The notes under the pieces: generated by a model
Told to the model about the DNA's origin: nothing
What the model saw: only the letters and a program-made list of their open reading frames with translations
The model's database searches: none
Shown here: positions 51,101-58,500 of the stretch, piece by piece
How positions within the stretch are numbered: the first letter of the stretch is position 1
Layout: each line of letters opens with the position of its first letter
Source of the DNA: Nonomuraea sediminis
GTDB taxonomy: Bacteria > Actinomycetota > Actinomycetes > Streptosporangiales > Streptosporangiaceae
Direction: 5' to 3'
NCBI RefSeq assembly: GCF_018531495.1
Contig: NZ_JAHDTI010000001.1
Coordinates: forward strand, 1,302,001-1,366,000
Length of the DNA: 64,000 nt
Translations under genes and position numbers: made by a program

Positions 51101-52384
51101 CGCAAGCGGCCGGTCCGGGTCGTCCGCGGCCGACTCCAGCAGCGCCGTGTAGTGGCGCAGCAGGGCGTCGATCGTGGCCGCGTCGAACAGGTCGGTGTTG
51201 TACTCCAGCGTCACCTCGATGCCGTCCCCGACCGGCAGCAGCATCAGGAACAGGTCGAACTTGGCGGTCCCCGGATCCACGCGGAGCATCTCCACGCTCA
51301 GCCCGGCGTCCTGCGTGGCGGTCAGCGGCACGTTCCCGAAGACGAACATCACCTGGAACAGCGGGCTGCGCGAGAGGTCCCTGGCCGGGCGCAGCTCCTC
51401 CACCAGGCGGTCGAACGGCACGTCCTGGTGCGCGTACGCGTCCAGGCACGTCCTGCGGACGCGGCCGAGCAGCTCGCGGAACGCGGGACTGCCGGACAGA
51501 TCGTTGCGCAGCACCAGGTTGTTGACGAAGAAGCCGATGAGGTGCTGCAGCTCGGGCAGGTCGCGCCCGGCGATCGGGGACCCGACGGCGACGTCGTCCT
51601 GTCCGCTGTGGAACGACAGCACGGCGGTGAACCCGGCCAGCAACGCCATGAACGGAGTGGCGTTCTCCCCCCGCGCGATCTCCTCCAGCCGGGCCACGAG
51701 CCCGCCGTCCAGCCTGACCGTCCTGGACGCGCCGCCGAACGTCTGCATGGCCGGCCTCGGCCGGTCGGTGGGCAGGTCCAGTGGTGCCATGCCGTCGAGC
51801 TGCCGCTTCCAGTACGCCACCTGCTCGGCGCGCTCGCCGGCCGCCGCTTCGAGTTGCCAGGCGGCGTAGTCGCCGTACTGGACCGGCAGGTCGGGCAGGT
51901 CCGGCTCCTCGCCCCTGGTCTCGGCCGCGTAGCAGGCCAGGAACTCGCGCAGGAACACGCCCGCGGACCACTGGTCGTACACGCTGTGGTGGAAGGCTGC
52001 GACCAGCACGTGCTCGCGCGGCCCGACGCGGATGAGCGCCACCCTGAACAGCGGCGGGACGGCCAGGTCGAAGGCGCGGCGGGTGATCGCGCGCACCGCC
52101 TCCGCCAGGTCGCGCCCGTCCAGCTCGACCCGCTCCAGCGGGACCTGGAGGGTCTCGGCGACGATCTGGACCGGCTCGCCGTCGTGCGCGTCCAGGCAGG
52201 TGCGCAGCGTCTCGTGGCGCGCGACGAGCCGGTCGAGTGCCCGCTGGGCCGCGTCAGCGTCCAACTCGCCGCGCAGCCGCAGCGCGCCGTGGTCCACGTA
52301 CGCGGCCGTGCTGGCGGGGTCGAGCTGGTGCAGGAACCACAGCCGCCGCTGGCCGAAGCCGGCAGGCAGGACGAACCGGGTCAT
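45116..52384 (-). CDS. Dimodular NRPS with reductase release: C-A(Gly)-PCP-C-A-PCP-R
   Basis: 2422 residues. C1 1-440 has HHSVYDQ (132-138), with Gln instead of the usual Gly. A1 455-935 has the pocket residues D-I-L-Q-L-G-M-V-W, close to the glycine code. PCP1 has its Ser near 979 (IGGNSLLA). C2 1030-1460 has the normal HHGVCDG. A2 1475-1955 has D-A-W-L-V-G-A-V-Y, probably a hydrophobic amino acid. PCP2 has its Ser near 1998. A thioester reductase spans 2058-2422 (VTGATGFLGG for NAD(P)H; YNQAK catalytic). The R domain should release the chain as an aldehyde, or as an alcohol after a second reduction. ATG at 52384 overlaps the previous NRPS stop (ATGA). A1 is slightly shortened before its LTYAEL motif. 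This is the last assembly-line protein. Confidence 0.93.
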   Translation of the reverse strand: MTRFVLPAGFGQRRLWFLHQLDPASTAAYVDHGALRLRGELDADAAQRALDRLVARHETLRTCLDAHDGEPVQIVAETLQVPLERVELDGRDLAEAVRAITRRAFDLAVPPLFRVALIRVGPREHVLVAAFHHSVYDQWSAGVFLREFLACYAAETRGEEPDLPDLPVQYGDYAAWQLEAAAGERAEQVAYWKRQLDGMAPLDLPTDRPRPAMQTFGGASRTVRLDGGLVARLEEIARGENATPFMALLAGFTAVLSFHSGQDDVAVGSPIAGRDLPELQHLIGFFVNNLVLRNDLSGSPAFRELLGRVRRTCLDAYAHQDVPFDRLVEELRPARDLSRSPLFQVMFVFGNVPLTATQDAGLSVEMLRVDPGTAKFDLFLMLLPVGDGIEVTLEYNTDLFDAATIDALLRHYTALLESAADDPDRPLAPAAMITDEDRALLDRQGVGPQATADSRGVAALVAEQAARTPDAVAVGTLTYAELDARANRLARHLRGLGVGRNDVVAVHLDRGTGLVVALLGVLRAGAAYLPLDAELPEERIAYMLADSAAAALVTDRSSGFSGKIVDPTVSESGPAGPIPSEAGPEDLAYLIYTSGSTGRPKGVLVPNRALTTFLTSMAVRPGIAADDVMAAVTTVSFDIAALEIFLPLLAGARVEMIDRTAAADGTLLAARLRERHVTVMQATPTTWRLLLDAGWRADGPFTALVGGEAVPADLVRELSAAGARVWNMYGPTETTVWSSCCPLTGTEDLVPLGEPIPGTELRVLDDRRRLVPPGVPGEIHIGGDGLAHGYHGRESLTAERFVPDPRDPRRRLYRTGDAARLRADGRLEFLGRLDDQIKLHGYRIEPGAIEAVLREHPSVRDAAVTVAEHGPGDRRLAAYAEPADGDIPQREIWEKLRARLPGYMVPSSLSVLERLPRTPNNKVDRRSLPAPGRTAATGASQYEPPATEPERRVARVWQEVLGVDRVGRDDDFFTIGGNSLLATRVVAALDAPIPVRAMFERPTVASLAGLLEETGETREQVKPRPRVPEPDGSYLLPASAGQRRLWFLQELEPGSGAAYVMHGAVGLTGPLDPDRLQRALDAVVARHETLRTAFALRDGEPHQQVRPDLRIPIRRLDLDPDDLEHLLKEDARTPFTLTEAPLARVTLIRLAPEEHVLAMALHHGVCDGWSTGVLVRELVHCYTTGTPDGLPELKIQYADLAQPRPEPEALAYWRDELADAPVLDLASDRPRPAVQSFAGATLETRLPARTLERLRRLADSAQVTQFMILLAATSVVLGRYARQDDVVVGSPVSGRERPETADLIGFCANTLVLRMRLDGDPTVTELLGRARDVCLGAYAHAEVPFERLVEELRPVRDLSRTPLFQVALSAGENPLPGGRLGQATVEPLDVDAGTAKFDLALLATPRGDGLRVAAEYNTDLFDAETIGRLLDQLVLVLDAFEPGRRLSDLPPLTAAERALLERWGRGPELPLPEMSPAELFERQARARPDAIAVECGEDRLTYRELDTRANRLAHLLRELGAGPGTLVGLGLDRSANLPVAVLGVLKSGGAYLPIDPEYPPARVEFMLADSQAPVLVTTQTLLDRMPKAGRRVVCLDRDAAEIARRPGRAPTRAAGPGDLAYVIYTSGSTGRPKGAMVSNQGVANLHLTRDLVGMREDDRMLQFAAFSFDASVWEMVMALLGGATLVIPAPDEPRVGTGLAEVISRRQVTITLLPASLLAHLNPEDVPTLRTLVTGGEDCPAAVAERWSARTRLINAYGPTEVTVYATLSDPVSRPGHPPIGWPVTNARLHVVAPGGNVPAPIGVPGELLVGGPGVGLGYLNRPDQTAERFVAGPEGERVYRTGDLVRYRHDGNLEFVGRIDHQVKLRGYRIELGEVEQVLREHPAVRDAVAAVRDERLVAYVVPDGTLDTDALRGLARARMPEYMVPAVIVPLDELPLTPSRKVDRDALPDPRTLDHPSGGEAPRDDVERVLCEILAAALGVESVGRDDDFFARGGHSLMAVRVLEEARDRLGLDIPIRRFFEHPTAADLAQADGQGEPDVRADIRLDPEILPGDQARMDGTVLVTGATGFLGGFLLARLLAEGDDEIVCLVRAPDPETGLARLAEHLAAQGTWQESWRTRLRAVPGDLAQPLLGLAERDFAALAGELATIYHVGASVNLLHSYADLRGPNVDGTREVLRLAATGPLTTVHHVSTTSVFPLGGAEGPVRTESELPDDPPPPEIAYNQAKWAAEHVVRLARERGLPVAVYRPGRITGDTAAGVWRTDDMVCRLIRAFVLAGAAPDVDLATDMQPVDGLADAIVRLSRSPEAAGRTFHFRAPKPVAVTEFVDVLNAIGHQVDKVPVAEWDARADGAVSGTEREMFRRRIAHHTEGKREPVLDIANTERLLGHDALLPQVDEVIMRRYAERMIATGFLPAPAGRT

Positions 52385-55300
52385 GACGGGATCTCCACCC
52401 TCGGGCGAGCAATGATCGTGGTCGCGCCGGCCTCCGCCTTGCCGCCGTCCAGCGTCTCGGCGAGGGCCGCCACGGTCGGGTGCTCGAACAGCGTGCGCAC
52501 CTGGACCTCGATGCCCAGCTCCGCGCGGAGCCCGAAAGCGACGCGGGTGGCCAGCAGCGAGTGTCCGCCGAGCGCGAAGAAGTCGTCGTGGACGCCCACG
52601 CGATCCACGCCGAGCACCTCGCTCCACACGCGGGCCACGCGCTCCTCCACCTCGGTGCGCGGCGCGACGTACTCGCCGACGCCCGCCCTGGTGCCGCCGG
52701 GCTCGGGCAGGGCCGCCCGGTCCACCTTGCCGCTCGGGGTGAGCGGCAGCTCGTCCAGCAGCACGAAGTAGGCGGGCACCATGTACTCGGGCAGCCTCTC
52801 CTGGACGGCCGTGCGCAGGTCGGCCTCCTCCACCGACGTGGACGGGACGACGTAGGCGGCCAGGCGCACGTCGCCGGGGGCGTTCTCGTGGGCGGTCACC
52901 ACCGTGTCCTTGACGGTGTCGCAGGAGCGCAGCACGGACTCGACCTCGCCGGGCTCGACGCGGAAGCCGCGCACCTTGACCTGGAAGTCGATCCGGCCGA
53001 GGAACTCGATGTCGCCGTCCTGCGTGCGCCGGGCCAGGTCGCCCGAACGGTACATGCGCTCGCCGAGCACGAAGGGGTCGGGCAGGAAGCACCGCTCGGT
53101 CAGCTCGGGCAGGTTCTGGTAGCCGTGCGCAACGCCGGGACCGCTGATGCACAGTTCGCCGGGCACCCCTGCCGGAACCGGCCGCAGGTGCTGGTCGAGC
53201 AGGTGGATGCGCAGGTCGGCGAGCGGTTTGCCGATGTTGCTGCGGGTCGGGCGGTCGAGGTCGGCGCGGGTGATGCGGTGGTAGGTGGCGTACACGGACG
53301 CCTCGGTGGGCCCGTACATGTTGACCAGGCGCGGGCGCTCGTCGCCGAAGCGGGTCAGCCACGGCTCGACGGTGCGGCCGTCCAGGTACTCGCCCGCCAG
53401 CACGATGTGCCGCAGATCGGCGGGGCGGTCCTGGTCTGTGCCCTCCAGCAGGTACGCCTGCCATGAGCGGAACGCCGACGGCGTCTGGCACAGGATCGCC
53501 ACGCGGCTCTCGCGCAGCAGCTCGTCGAGCAGGTCGGGCGAGCGGGTGACCCACAGCGGCACGATCACCAGGCGCCCGCCGGTGGTCAGGGCGCCCCACG
53601 TCTCGAACACCGACACGTCGAAGGTGTAGGCGTGGAACATCGCCCACCCGTCGCCCGGCAGCCGGTCGAAGTGCTCGCCGGACGCCGTGAGCAGCCGGGA
53701 CACGTTGGCGTGGGTGACCAGCACGCCCTTGGGGCGGCCGGTGGAGCCGGAGGTGTAGAGCACGTACGCGAGGTCGTCGGCGGTCCCGCGCGGTTCGTGC
53801 CGCGCCGGTTCGGTGGTGCCGAGCGTGTTCAGGTCGATCACAGGGACGTCGGATCCAGCAGCGTGGCCATGCGTGACCAGGGCGCGGGCGGCGGAATCGC
53901 CGATGATGTACTCCAGGCGCTCGCGCGGCTCGTCCACGCCGAGCGGCACGTACGCGGCGCCCGCGCGCCAGGTGCCCAGGATCGCGGCGATCAGGTCCGT
54001 CGAGCGCTCCACCAGCAGCGCCACCCGGTCACCCGGGCCGATGCCGTGGTCGATCAGCCGGGCGGCGAGCCGGTCCGCGCGTTCGGCCAGCTCGCGGTAG
54101 GTGAGCCGGTCTCCGTCGCACTCCACGGCCACCGCGTCGGGCGTGCGCGCGGCCTGCTCGGCGAACATCTCGTCCACGCGGCGTGGGGTGGGCTGCGGCG
54201 TGGTGGTGTCCAGCAGTCGTCGCTCTTCCTCCGGCAGCATCTCGACCTCGCCGATGGCCCGTGTGGGGTCTTCGGCGATGCTGTCCAGGATGGTGTGGAA
54301 ATGACCGAGCAACCGTTCGACGGCGGGCTCCGGGAAACGGCGGGCGTCGAACACCATGCGCGGCGGCAGCCCCTCCCCCGGCACGATGATCATGATGATG
54401 GGGAAGTGCGGGCGGCCGTCGTAGGTGGACTCCGCGATGCGCACGCCGTACAGCTCCATCTCGGGGACCGGCACGTTCTCGAAGGCGAGGTCGGTCTCCA
54501 GCAGCGGCACCGAGGCAGGCAGGCCCGCGCACGCCCTGATGTCGGGGACGGAGATGTTGCCGTGCTCGCGCGCCTCCGCCATGGACGCCTGCAACCGCCG
54601 CAACCACGCGACGAGCTGTTCGTCCTGGTCGAGGGTGGCGCGCACGGGGATCGTGGCCAGCATCGGCCCGATGATGTGCTCGGCCCCCGGCAGCCCCGAC
54701 GGCCGCTGGGTCCCGGTGGACCCGGCCACCACGTCGTCGTGGCGCAGGTACCTGCTGAGCAGGATGCTCCACGCGCCCTGCATGATCGTGTTCAGGGTCA
54801 GGCCATGCTCGCGGGCCACCTTGTCCAGCTTGGGTACGAGATCGCCGAGATCGACATCGGGCACCACCCGGTGCGTCGGCTCCTCGCCCGGGCTTCCCGC
54901 GTCCGCGGAGCCCAGGTCGAGCGGGGACGGCGGCTCGAATCCTGCGAGGTTCTCGCGCCAGAACGCCTCGGCCTGGCTGGTGTCCTGGCGCTGCCACCAG
55001 GCGACGTAGTCGCGGTAGGAGCGGGCGGGCGTCAGATCGGGCTCCCGGCCCTGGGCGAAGGCGTTGTAGCCGTCGGCGAACTCCTGGAAGGCCAGGCCGA
55101 ACGACCAGCCGTCCATCAGGATGTGGGCGAAGCTCCAGAAGAACAGCCGGCGGCTGTCCGCCAGGCGGATCAGCGTCATCCGCATGAGCGGCGCCTCGGT
55201 GTAGTCGAATCCCTGCAGGCGGTCGGCCAGCGCCAGCTCGCGCAGCCTGCGATCCTGCTCGTCAGGAGGCAGCGGGCTCCAGTCCAGGTCCACGATGTCC

Positions 55301-55554
55301 AGGTCGGCGCGTTCGTGGACCACCTGGACGGACTTGCCGACCTCGCGCCAGTGGAAGCTGGTACGGAAGATCGGATGCCGCTGGATCATGCTGTGCCAGG
55401 CGCGGTCGAAGGCCGAGCGGTCGAGGTTCCCCTCGAAGGTCATGGTGATCTGCTCGACGTACACGCCGGTGCCGGGCTCGTACAGGTTGTGGAAGAGGAT
55501 GCCTTCCTGCAACGGTGACAGGCCGTAGATGTCCTCGACGCCTTCGAGTTTCAT
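52381..55554 (-). CDS. Monomodular NRPS C-A-PCP
   Basis: 1057 residues. The C domain (1-455) starts with EDIYGLSPLQEGILFH, a segment typical of DCL or dual condensation domains, which accept a D-configured upstream residue. Its active site reads AHILMDGWS (His 144, first His replaced by Ala, the catalytic second His kept). The A domain (480-965) has pocket residues D-V-F-C-V-A-M-V-Y, for which I know no sure match; a small or unusual amino acid is possible. The PCP Ser is in LGGHSLLA near 1012. ATG at 55554 overlaps the hybrid PKS-NRPS stop (ATGA). It takes the chain from the Cys module and hands it to the Gly module. Confidence 0.92.
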   Translation of the reverse strand: MKLEGVEDIYGLSPLQEGILFHNLYEPGTGVYVEQITMTFEGNLDRSAFDRAWHSMIQRHPIFRTSFHWREVGKSVQVVHERADLDIVDLDWSPLPPDEQDRRLRELALADRLQGFDYTEAPLMRMTLIRLADSRRLFFWSFAHILMDGWSFGLAFQEFADGYNAFAQGREPDLTPARSYRDYVAWWQRQDTSQAEAFWRENLAGFEPPSPLDLGSADAGSPGEEPTHRVVPDVDLGDLVPKLDKVAREHGLTLNTIMQGAWSILLSRYLRHDDVVAGSTGTQRPSGLPGAEHIIGPMLATIPVRATLDQDEQLVAWLRRLQASMAEAREHGNISVPDIRACAGLPASVPLLETDLAFENVPVPEMELYGVRIAESTYDGRPHFPIIMIIVPGEGLPPRMVFDARRFPEPAVERLLGHFHTILDSIAEDPTRAIGEVEMLPEEERRLLDTTTPQPTPRRVDEMFAEQAARTPDAVAVECDGDRLTYRELAERADRLAARLIDHGIGPGDRVALLVERSTDLIAAILGTWRAGAAYVPLGVDEPRERLEYIIGDSAARALVTHGHAAGSDVPVIDLNTLGTTEPARHEPRGTADDLAYVLYTSGSTGRPKGVLVTHANVSRLLTASGEHFDRLPGDGWAMFHAYTFDVSVFETWGALTTGGRLVIVPLWVTRSPDLLDELLRESRVAILCQTPSAFRSWQAYLLEGTDQDRPADLRHIVLAGEYLDGRTVEPWLTRFGDERPRLVNMYGPTEASVYATYHRITRADLDRPTRSNIGKPLADLRIHLLDQHLRPVPAGVPGELCISGPGVAHGYQNLPELTERCFLPDPFVLGERMYRSGDLARRTQDGDIEFLGRIDFQVKVRGFRVEPGEVESVLRSCDTVKDTVVTAHENAPGDVRLAAYVVPSTSVEEADLRTAVQERLPEYMVPAYFVLLDELPLTPSGKVDRAALPEPGGTRAGVGEYVAPRTEVEERVARVWSEVLGVDRVGVHDDFFALGGHSLLATRVAFGLRAELGIEVQVRTLFEHPTVAALAETLDGGKAEAGATTIIARPRVEIPS

Positions 55555-58500
55555 CGAGTCTCCTCGTTCTCGGATTCGGTCCGGCGGGCCGAGAGTGTCG
55601 CCGCGAAGGCGCTCAGCTCGTCCTCGCCCAGCCCTGCCAGGGGGAAGTCGCTGGCGCTCACCGCGCCCGCGCCCGGGGTGCGGCAGTGCTCGGCCAGCGA
55701 CCGCGCCGCCTCGGGCAGCGCCCTGGCCAGCTCGCAGAACTCCTGCTCGTTGCCGTCCCCGGCCAGCTCGATACGCAGCCCGGCGTCGCTCTCGTAAGAG
55801 GTCACCGTGGTGGTTCCGGCGGGGCAGTGGACGTCGCCGTCGAGCCGCCCGAGATGCCGCACCAGTACGCCGGGCACGCCCGGCCCTGGCTCGGCGGCGC
55901 GGTAGTGCTCCTTCACCGCCCGCAGGAGTTCGGCGGGATCGTCGGGCATGGTGTCGCCCAGGTCGATGGGGAGGATCCGGGCATACGGGCCCACCACCCG
56001 GTCGGCGTCGCGGGGGTCGATCTCGGCCGAGATACGGTCCGACCGGCCGCTGTCGCGCAGTGCCGCCGCGGTGACGGCCGCCATCACCTCGGACGGCGTC
56101 ATGCGGTAGGCGCGTTTGGCGCCGCCGAACAGGGCTTCGGCGTCCGGGAGGGTCCCACCGGCCCGCCGCACGTCGCCGACCGCGATCGTCACCGCATCCG
56201 CGCTGCCGTCCGACGAGGGCTTCTCCGCCGCGGCGGTCCACCGGGCCAGGTGCGTGCCGGAGGGGTCAGGGACGACGGTGGGGCAGGCGCCCCCGGCCGC
56301 CAGGTCGCTCATGAGCAGCGGCCAGGACGGACCGTCCACCACCAGCTCGTGGGCGAGGAACACCAGGCGGCGATCGTCGTCCCCGAGCCTGAAGACGGCC
56401 GCCTGGACGACGGGGCCGCGGCACGGGTCCAGCTCGCCCGCCAGCTCGTCGGTCATCTGCCGCATCGCCTCGTCGCCGGGCAGTGCACGCAGGTCGATCT
56501 CCGGCGTATAGCCCTCGTCGCCGGCCTCGGTCACGTACTGTGCCCAGGCGCCGTCCTCCGCGCGGGAGAAGCGCAGGCGCAGTACGGCGTGCCGTTCGAC
56601 CAGTGCGCGGACGGCCTGACCCGCCTGCTCCATGTCCTGTACGGGCAGCTCGGCGCGGTAGGCGCCGCTGGGCGGCTCGGTCGTGTCCGGTCCCAGCAGG
56701 CGTCGCTGGTACGGCGTGAGCGGCAGCGGGTCACCTGGCGCGGGCGCTCCGACGCCGCCGCGGTCGGCGAGCACCACGGCCAGCTCGGCGGCCGTCTGGT
56801 AGGTGAAGATGTCGGCGGGGCTGAGGTCGAAGCCTTCGGCGTTCGCGCGGGAGACGATCTGGATGCCCATGATCGAGTCGCCGCCGAGCGCGAAGAAGTT
56901 GTCCCGGGCGGAGACCCGCTCCACGCCGATCACCTCGCCGACGATCTCGGCGATGCGCGTGGCCAGGCCGTTCTCCTCGCCGTCGTCGGTCTCGGTGGCG
57001 ACGCCGGGCTCGGGCAGCGCCGAGCGGTCCACCTTGCCGTTGGCGGTCAGCGGGAGCCGGTCCAGTACCGCGAACGCGGCCGGCATCATGTAGCCGGGCA
57101 ACCGCTGCTCCACCAGCGCCCGCACGTCGGCGAGGAGCCGCTCCTCGTCCGTTCCAGAGGCGGGCACCAGGTAGGCGACGATCCTGCGGTGATGGCGGTC
57201 GGGGCCGACTGCGGCGGCGACCGCGGCCTCCACCGCGTCGCAGGCCAGCATGGCGGCCTCGATCTCGCCCAGCTCGATCCGGTACCCGCCGATCTTGACC
57301 TGGAAGTCCTCGCGGCCGAGGAACTCGATGTCGCCGTCGGGCAGCCGCCGCCCCAGGTCGCCGGTGCGGTACATCCGCTCGCCGGTCTCCGGATGGACGA
57401 TGAACGCCGCGGCTGTGCGTTCCTCGTCGGCCCAGTAGCCCTCGGCCACGCCCGCGCCGCCGATGTACAGCTCGCCGGGCACCCAGACCGGGCACTCCCG
57501 CAGCCGGTCGTTGAACACGTGGAAGGTCTGGTTGCGCAGCGGGCGGCCGTACGGGATGGAGTCCCACGCCCGGTCCACCTCGCCGATCGGGTAGTAGATG
57601 GACCAGACGGCGGCTTCGGTGGCGCCACCGAGACTGATCACCTCGATGCCCGGGGCAGCGGCGCGCAGCCGGTCGGGCAGATCCACCGGGATCCAGTCGC
57701 CGGACAGCATGGCCAGCCGGAGCGGAACGTCGGCGTCGCCCGTGACGTACTCGGCGAACATCTGGGCCAGCGCGGGCACCGAGTTCCACACGGTCACCCG
57801 CCGCTGTGTGACCAGCTCCAGCCAGCGGGCCGGGTCGCGGCGGGCGTCCGGCTCGGGCAGCACCAGCGCGCCGCCGGCGCCCAGCACGCCGAACACGTCC
57901 CACACCGACAGGTCGAAGCTGAGCGACGACAGGCCGAGCACGCGGTCGTCCGGCCCGACCCCGAACCGCTCGTTGATGTCGAGCAGGGTGTTGAGCGCGG
58001 CCCGGTGCGTCAGCATGACGCCCTTGGGCAGGCCGGTGGAGCCGGAGGTGTAGATGACGTAGGCCAGGTCGTACGGGGACTGCACGGTCTCGGGGGGCTC
58101 GGCCGCTGTGGGCAGCTGGTCGAGGTCCACCGCGATCGTGCGCACCCCCTCACGGTCGGTGGCCTCCCGGCACAGGACGATCCTGGCGCGACCGTGTTCG
58201 AGCAGGTGGTCCTGGCGCTCGGGCGGGTAGTCGGGGTCGATCGGCAGGTACGCGCCACCGGCGAGCAGCACGGCGAGCGCGGCCACGATCTGCTCGCAGC
58301 CCTTGTCGACCAGCACACCGACGAGCTGTCCCGGACCGACGCCGAGGCGGCGCAGCCGGTGCGCGAGCTCGCAGGCCTGCCCGTAGAGCTGCCCGTACGT
58401 CAGCTCCCTGTCGGCCGCGGCGACGGCGAGGCGTTCCGGGTGGGCGCGGGCCTGCCGCTCCAGCGGGGCGTACAGCAGTTCGTCGGGCAGCGGCCCGGCC

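Noticed and set aside
48365..52771. Long plus-strand frame opposite the C-A-PCP-C-A-PCP-R gene
   Set aside because: Same shadow effect; no recognisable domain or sensible start.
46800..58100. Near-identical stretches repeated in the NRPS genes (around the SGSTGRPKG motif)
   Set aside because: These are conserved A-domain core motifs, expected in every module; not a repeat element.
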